A stretch of DNA of 64,000 nucleotides from Pseudophaeobacter arcticus DSM 23566 (GTDB lineage Bacteria; Pseudomonadota; Alphaproteobacteria; Rhodobacterales; Rhodobacteraceae): the NCBI RefSeq assembly GCF_000473205.1, contig NZ_KI421507.1, forward strand, positions 3,519,057 to 3,583,056, read 5' to 3'. A model generated the notes under the pieces. That model ran no database searches, was not told where the DNA came from, and was given only the letters and a program-made list of their open reading frames with translations. The position numbers and the translations under genes were made by a program. Shown piece after piece: positions 60,010 to 64,000 of the stretch. Positions within the stretch are counted from its first letter, which is position 1; every line of letters begins with the position of its first letter.

Positions 60010-60279
60010 ATGTCGATCACAGCTGAAGAAAAAGCACGCCTGATGAAAGAATTTGCAACCAAAGAAGGCGACACCGGTTCGCCCGAAGTACAGGTTGCTA
60101 TCCTCACCTCGCGCATCAACACCCTGACCGAGCACTTCAAAACCCACAAGAAAGACAACCACGGTCGTCGTGGCCTTTTGAAAATGGTTGCTCTGCGTCG
60201 TAAGCTGCTGGACTACACCAAAGGCAAAGATGAGGCCCGTTACCAGGACCTGATCAAACGTCTTGGCATCCGCCGCTAA
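60010..60279 (+). CDS. rpsO: 30S ribosomal protein S15
   Basis: This 89-residue four-helix protein binds 16S rRNA early in platform assembly. The sequence [36 protein letters not shown] and [20 protein letters not shown] is fully typical. An AAAGGAGA site precedes the ATG. Its own terminator follows, so it is separate from pnp, which in many bacteria is directly downstream. Here 3.3 kb of other genes lie between them. In E. coli S15 represses its own translation; the leader here was not shown to carry that fold. Confidence 0.98.
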   Translation: MSITAEEKARLMKEFATKEGDTGSPEVQVAILTSRINTLTEHFKTHKKDNHGRRGLLKMVALRRKLLDYTKGKDEARYQDLIKRLGIRR

Positions 60280-60306
60280 GAATACCAATCCTTTTGGGAT
60301 TATCAG

Positions 60307-60337
60307 CGCCCGCTCAGATTTGAGCGGGCGTTTTTTT
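60307..60337 (+). terminator. Intrinsic terminator of rpsO
   Basis: A perfect 10-bp stem, CGCCCGCTCA (60307-60316) with TGAGCGGGCG (60321-60330), has a GATT loop and is followed by seven T. Confidence 0.95.
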
Positions 60338-60414
60338 GTCCATGGCTCGGGCCCGCTTGCACCTGATGGAACCAACAGGTAAGAGATTTGCTACGTTATA
60401 ACATATGTGTACTC

Positions 60415-60720
60415 ATGCAGCCTTTCCCTGTCCCCCACCGGTCCAAACGCAATCTTGGCGAAACCCGCGTAAAACGCCGTAAACGCAGCGAAGATCCGAT
60501 GCAGGCCTATGATCAACTACCGCGTGACCTGCGGCTGTGGATGCAAAGCGCCAAACTGCCTTGGTCGCCTGCCTCCTGCCGCAGGCTCTGGCTCAAGACC
60601 AAAGTCAGGGGCGACAGTCTGGAACAGGCGCTGGCAAGTCTCGACCGGGCAGAGGCCGCAACGCTGGCACGCGGCGACGGGCCGCGCCGGGTGCCAGCGT
60701 TGCCAACAGTGGAATTATAG
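60415..60720 (+). CDS. DUF6525-like small basic protein
   Basis: This 101-residue basic protein begins MQPFPVPHRSKRNLGETRVK and continues with RRKRSEDPMQAYDQLPRDLR and LPWSPASCRRLWLKT. The pattern matches a small family (DUF6525) I associate with Rhodobacteraceae; the function is unknown. The ATG has no ribosome site; a TATAAC stretch about 13 bases upstream suggests a leaderless or near-leaderless mRNA. A TTG start nine codons earlier is an alternative. Confidence 0.6.
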   Translation: MQPFPVPHRSKRNLGETRVKRRKRSEDPMQAYDQLPRDLRLWMQSAKLPWSPASCRRLWLKTKVRGDSLEQALASLDRAEAATLARGDGPRRVPALPTVEL

Positions 60721-60889
60721 GGGGCGCAGGGTGGCATGGCGTTGCAGGACATCTCCCAATGGGCGTTCTTCACCTACACTTTTGGATATGCCCTGCCCCT
60801 ATCGCACCCAAAACCCTCCCCCTGCATATCTTAGCCAGCGCCGGGAAATCGGATAAAAAGGTCATACAACAACCGCGAGGATACTTACC

Positions 60890-61057
60890 TTGACCTATTC
60901 ACTTAGCCTGCACAGATCCATGGAACGGGGGGAATTCAAGCCTCTGAACCTGAAACGCACCGCGATCAAGCCCAGCACCGCCCAGTCCTCGGCCCCTGTC
61001 GCGAGCGCCGCCACACGCAAAGTGCGTCTGCCAATTTTCAAACAGCCCAGCGCCTAG
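60890..61057 (+). CDS. Possible small protein
   Basis: This 55-residue open frame starts at TTG (60890) with AGGA eight bases upstream, or at ATG (60920). The product is basic and rich in Ala, Ser and Lys (LNLKRTAIKPSTAQSSAPVA) and resembles no family I know. It is followed by the convergent decarboxylase gene. The base composition is coding-like, but evidence for translation is limited to the ribosome site. Confidence 0.35.
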   Translation: MTYSLSLHRSMERGEFKPLNLKRTAIKPSTAQSSAPVASAATRKVRLPIFKQPSA

Positions 61058-61159
61058 GGCTTGTCCTTCAAATCAGATCAGGCCGAGCCAAGGATTCCTG
61101 AATGGCCCGCCCAGCCGCCGCGCAATCGGTTTGTGCACTGCCCCTCTGCATATTGCCGA

Positions 61160-62515
61160 TCAGCCGTCTCCCCTGGCGCCAATCCCCAGCAAGAGAGTGA
61201 TGAGCTGGTCCACATGGCTGTCCTGTGTGCGAAAGGAGGATAGGCTGATGCGGAATGCCGGGCGACCTTGCCAGAGGGTGCCACCAAACCAGGAGGTACC
61301 ACTTTGCTGAACTTTCTGCAAAATGGCCTCGGTTGCAGCATCATCCCTGCCGCGCACCAGGACCTGATTGAGCACCACCCGGTTCAACACCTCAAACCCC
61401 GCCTCCTCCAGGGCCGCACAAATGCGCCGGGCCTGATTGTGATGGCCTGCGACCAGATCTGCCACCCCCGCCTTGCCCAGGCTGCGCAGCGCTGCCCAGA
61501 CCGGAATGCCGCGCGCCCGACGCGAGAATTCCAGCGTCAGGTTCTTTTGCGCCTCCGCCGAAGCGGTGGAATAGGCGGCATCGCTGTTCATCACCCGGGC
61601 CAGCGCCTGCGGGTCCCGGCAAATCGCCATGGCACCGTCATAGGGCGTGTTGAGCCATTTGTGGCCATCGGTGGTCCAACTGTCGGCGCCTTCGATCCCC
61701 TTGGTCAAATCGCGCAACCCCGGCGCGGCACGGGCCCAGAGCCCAAAGGCACCATCCACATGCACCCAGGCCCCGGCGGCCTTGGCACCGGGAATGAGCC
61801 TGGCAAAATCGTCAAACTCGCCCGTGTTGACCTCGCCGGCCTGCAACACCAGCAGGGTTGTGGCATCCATGTCCGGCAACTGGTCCGGCAGGATCCGCCC
61901 CTGGTCATCCACCGGCGCCTTGATCACCCGGTTCCAGCCAAAGCCCAGCACCTGCAGCGCTTTGCGCACCGTGACATGGGTGCTGGCCGCCACCACCACC
62001 TTGACCTCGGGTGCGCCATGCAGCCCATCATTCACCACATCCCAGCCCTGCCGCGCCAAGAGTTCGGCCCGGGCAGCAGCCAGACAGCTGAGCCCACAGG
62101 CAGTGGCGGAGGTGCCAAAGGCCACGGCACTGCTGCGCGGCAAGTCCAGGATCTCCAGCAGCCACTTGCTGGCCTGCTGTTCAAGGGCATAGGCCGCCGG
62201 GCTGCCATCCTCGGCCGAGGCGCATTGATCCCAGGCAAGCGCCAGACGTTCCGCCGCTGCCGCCACCGGCAGGCTGGCACCAATGACAAAGCCAAAATAG
62301 TTCGGCCCGTTGGAGGCCACTGTGGCCGGTGAGCCAAGATCATCCATCAAGGCAATGGTTTCCGCAGCGGCGCGCCCCTGGTCGGGCAGAGCCTCATCAA
62401 ACCCTGCAAGCGCGGCAATATCCTGGTCACTGGGAAAAACCCGACGGGTCTCGGCACCCGCCACATAGGTGCGGCCACGCCTGTCGGCTTCCTGTAGCAA
62501 CTGATCCTCATCCAT
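61160..62515 (-). CDS. Pyridoxal-phosphate-dependent decarboxylase (group II)
   Basis: This 451-residue enzyme of the aromatic-L-amino-acid/diaminobutyrate/glutamate decarboxylase fold has its PLP lysine in TTDGHKWLNTPYD. The aspartate contacting the pyridine N is in WVHVDGAFGLWA, and the stacking His is in ASTHVTVRKAL. It would remove the alpha-carboxyl group of an amino acid to give an amine; the substrate cannot be read off. It is divergent from an ArsR-type regulator with a 58-base gap containing an inverted repeat. A PACE-family exporter gene follows that regulator. Confidence 0.85.
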   Translation of the reverse strand: MDEDQLLQEADRRGRTYVAGAETRRVFPSDQDIAALAGFDEALPDQGRAAAETIALMDDLGSPATVASNGPNYFGFVIGASLPVAAAAERLALAWDQCASAEDGSPAAYALEQQASKWLLEILDLPRSSAVAFGTSATACGLSCLAAARAELLARQGWDVVNDGLHGAPEVKVVVAASTHVTVRKALQVLGFGWNRVIKAPVDDQGRILPDQLPDMDATTLLVLQAGEVNTGEFDDFARLIPGAKAAGAWVHVDGAFGLWARAAPGLRDLTKGIEGADSWTTDGHKWLNTPYDGAMAICRDPQALARVMNSDAAYSTASAEAQKNLTLEFSRRARGIPVWAALRSLGKAGVADLVAGHHNQARRICAALEEAGFEVLNRVVLNQVLVRGRDDAATEAILQKVQQSGTSWFGGTLWQGRPAFRISLSSFRTQDSHVDQLITLLLGIGARGDG

Positions 62516-62550
62516 GGCAGTCTCTCCCTATCCGATTCAATATCGAGAAT

Positions 62551-62567
62551 AATCTATATAGAAGATT
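62551..62567. promoter_or_regulatory. Candidate ArsR-type operator between decarboxylase and regulator
   Basis: AATCT-ATATAGA-AGATT is an inverted repeat of five-base arms in the 58-base divergent gap. It lies seven bases before the regulator's start codon and 36 bases from the decarboxylase start. It is AT-rich, as ArsR/SmtB sites usually are. Binding here would control both genes. Confidence 0.5.
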
Positions 62568-62573
62568 TACTAT

Positions 62574-62900
62574 ATGAACAAGCCGCTCGTCACCCATCTT
62601 GCCGCGCTGCGCGCCCTGGCCAATCCTCACCGGGTTCAGATCATGGATTGGCTGCTGGACCCCCCAAGCCATTTCCCGCCGCAGCGCGATGGTGATCTGG
62701 TGGAGGATGGTGTGTGTGTTGGCTTTATCACCGACAAAACCGGCCTCAGCCAGCCAACCGTGACCAGCCACATGAAAAGCCTGGAGCAGGCCGGATTGGT
62801 GAGCTCAAAAAAGATCAAGAACTGGGTATTCTACAAGGCAAACCAGGCGGCGCTGAAACAGATCGCCACCAGCTTCACCAGCGCCAGCGAGGCGCGTTAG
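62574..62900 (+). CDS. ArsR-family transcriptional regulator
   Basis: This 108-residue winged-helix protein has a recognition helix in TGLSQPTVTSHMKSLEQAGL and the wing VSSKKIKNWVFYKAN. It lacks the CxC metal motif of ArsR/SmtB metal sensors. A single Cys in EDGVCVGFI precedes the recognition helix, so it may sense a redox-active or organic ligand. There is no ribosome site before the ATG, suggesting a short or leaderless transcript. Its stop overlaps the convergent stop of the PACE gene. Confidence 0.88.
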   Translation: MNKPLVTHLAALRALANPHRVQIMDWLLDPPSHFPPQRDGDLVEDGVCVGFITDKTGLSQPTVTSHMKSLEQAGLVSSKKIKNWVFYKANQAALKQIATSFTSASEAR

Positions 62901-63325
62901 TCGGTGGTCAGCTGCGCCGGAATTGGGAACAGCAGATCGTAGGCCCAGTTGTAGACAAAGGCATAGACGAGATAAAACCCGGCAAAGCCAAGGTCCATCA
63001 TCAAGGCGGTCCACAGCCCGATCTGCAGATACCAAGCGATAAACGGCAGCGATATTGCCAGCAGGCCGGTCTCAAAGAGCACCGCGTGAAAGATACGCAA
63101 CAGGACCGATTTCCCAGTGTGACCCAGCCAGCGCATCATGGCGCGATCAAAGCAGAGGTTGAAGGCATAGTTCCACAGGGTCGCCACCGTCGCCACCACC
63201 AAAGCCACAACACCAATTGCATGCATTTCAAGGCCAAAAGCCCAGGAACCCAGGGGGGTAGCGGTCAACAATCCGACGATTTCAAAACTCACCGCGTGGC
63301 GGATCCGATCTGCTGTGCTGCGCAT
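62897..63325 (-). CDS. PACE-family efflux transporter
   Basis: This 142-residue inner-membrane protein has four helices and two bacterial transmembrane pair domains: RHAVSFEIVGLLTATPLGSW in the first half and RIFHAVLFETGLLAISLPFI in the second. The conserved Glu in each (SFE and LFE) matches the essential acidic residue of AceI. PACE proteins export short-chain diamines such as putrescine and cadaverine, and also chlorhexidine. The gene lies opposite the ArsR gene with a four-base overlap of stops. An amine exporter near an amine-producing decarboxylase is suggestive. Confidence 0.88.
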   Translation of the reverse strand: MRSTADRIRHAVSFEIVGLLTATPLGSWAFGLEMHAIGVVALVVATVATLWNYAFNLCFDRAMMRWLGHTGKSVLLRIFHAVLFETGLLAISLPFIAWYLQIGLWTALMMDLGFAGFYLVYAFVYNWAYDLLFPIPAQLTTD

Positions 63326-63632
63326 ATGCTGCCCCTGTCCTCTGGCCAAGATGGCGTTGAACCGGGCCGTCCCGTGCGCTGTCCCGCTGTCGCGGGGGAG
63401 GTCGTCCTCTCACCCCGGCACTATATCGCGGGTTGTTTTGACCGCAAGACCACCCCCGGCCCCTCTTTTACTTTCTTTTGGCAGCTTTCTGCTGTATGGG
63501 CGGCTTATCTGAGACACGTGCCCGGCTTCGGCACGCGAAAGCAAGATGGAAGAGGCCGGCGGCAATGGGGCCGCTATATGCAACGGGAGACCCGGGATCC
63601 GCCTGGGAGTGCTCCCAATTAGGATGCTGACA
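63326..63632 (+). other. pnp upstream region and leader
   Basis: This 307-base gap lies between the divergent PACE gene and pnp. A hairpin, CGTGCC-CGGCTTC-GGCACG (63517-63535), lies about 100 bases before the pnp start. It is a candidate for the leader stem that RNase III cuts during PNPase autoregulation, though six base pairs is short. No clear sigma-70 promoter was identified. Confidence 0.4.
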
Positions 63633-64000
63633 TGTTCAACGTTACGAAAAAATCTATGCAGTGGGGCGAAGAAACGCTGACACTGGAAACGGGCAAGGTT
63701 GCCCGTCAGGCAGATGGCTCGGTCATCGCCACGCTGGGTGAGACCAGCGTTATGGCCAACGTGACTTTTGCGCGCAAGCAAAAGCCCGGTCAGGACTTCT
63801 TTCCTCTGACAGTCCACTACCAAGAAAAATACTACGCCGCAGGTAAAGTACCCGGTGGTTTCTTCAAGCGCGAAGCGCGCCCAACCGAAAAAGAAACACT
63901 GACTGCGCGCCTGATCGACCGTCCGATCCGCCCGCTGTTTGTTCCCGGCTTCAAAAACGAAGTTCTGGTCATGTGCACCGTGCTGAGCCACGACCTGGTC
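63633..64000 (+). CDS. pnp: Polyribonucleotide nucleotidyltransferase, 5' part
   Basis: The gene runs off the window after 122 codons. The visible part is the first RNase PH-like domain of PNPase: [60 protein letters not shown] and [11 protein letters not shown]. These blocks are nearly invariant. The enzyme degrades RNA 3' to 5' with phosphate and is part of the degradosome. An AGGATG sequence precedes the ATG. The protein should be about 710 residues in full. Confidence 0.97.

Noticed and set aside
1..64000. CRISPR arrays, prophage, transposases, restriction or toxin-antitoxin systems
   Set aside because: No spaced palindromic repeats, integrase, capsid, transposase or paired toxin-antitoxin genes were recognised. 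The short tandem arrays have no spacers.

Overview
This window looks like a chromosomal segment of a marine alphaproteobacterium of the Roseobacter group (Rhodobacteraceae). The basis is high GC content and gene blocks typical of that group: rsmB-heparinase-purH-lspA-DUF3035-M16-M16, the rbfA-truB-rpsO-pnp translation/RNA-decay block, a Liv-type ABC transporter flanked by two CoA ligases, and many small DUF families common there (DUF3035, DUF1674, DUF1643, DUF6525, DUF3775). I see no phage, insertion sequence, CRISPR array or rRNA operon. The assignment rests on gene content and my recognition of protein families; no database search was run.

Layout. 1-3.6 kb: a candidate anti-Shine-Dalgarno small RNA, a Nudix hydrolase, a zinc-finger DinB polymerase, N-formylglutamate amidohydrolase, tRNA-Val(GAC) and rpmJ. 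3.8-8.8 kb: a ferric-iron binding protein and its permease on opposite strands, around an XRE-cupin regulator, a GNAT acetyltransferase and a COG0523 GTPase; no ATPase gene is present. 9-18.2 kb: a minus-strand Liv-type uptake operon with an acyl-CoA synthetase at its head and a PaaK-like ligase at its tail. 18.4-23.8 kb: a secreted caspase-like/Sel1/peptidoglycan-binding protein, then a translationally coupled hybrid histidine kinase and OmpR-type regulator, then a WGR mini-protein. 23.8-29.1 kb: an M20 amidohydrolase, a phosphatase, a GST and a saccharopine-pathway operon with a SemiSWEET transporter inside it. 29.2-32 kb: a Crp/Fnr regulator, a DUF2892 membrane protein behind a palindrome, and a U32 protein. 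32-37 kb: mutL-rmuC-adenylate cyclase with overlapping ends, then DUF3775. 37-41 kb: a TroABCD/SitABCD-type metal transporter behind a textbook Fur/Mur operator. 41.2-44.8 kb: deoC, DUF1272 and a two-domain ALDH16-type dehydrogenase. 44.9-55.4 kb: two M16 peptidases, lspA, purH, heparinase-like, rsmB, the SDH assembly factor, NIPSNAP and dapB. 55.5-64 kb: rbfA, a phosphodiester glycosidase-like protein, truB, DUF1643, an RTX-type Ca-binding protein, rpsO, a PLP decarboxylase/ArsR/PACE-efflux cassette, and the 5' part of pnp.

How the parts fit. Several groups are clearly functional units: metal uptake under Fur-family control, lysine breakdown through saccharopine, deoxyribose-phosphate cleavage followed by aldehyde oxidation, and uptake plus CoA activation of a carboxylic acid. 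The most unusual sequence-level signal is a set of at least eight unrelated short tandem arrays (unit 10-15 bp) that sit on or just after stop codons throughout the window. The most attractive candidate systems are the caspase-like protein with its neighbouring two-component pair, the amine-making/amine-exporting cassette next to pnp, and the Crp/Fnr-DUF2892 switch.
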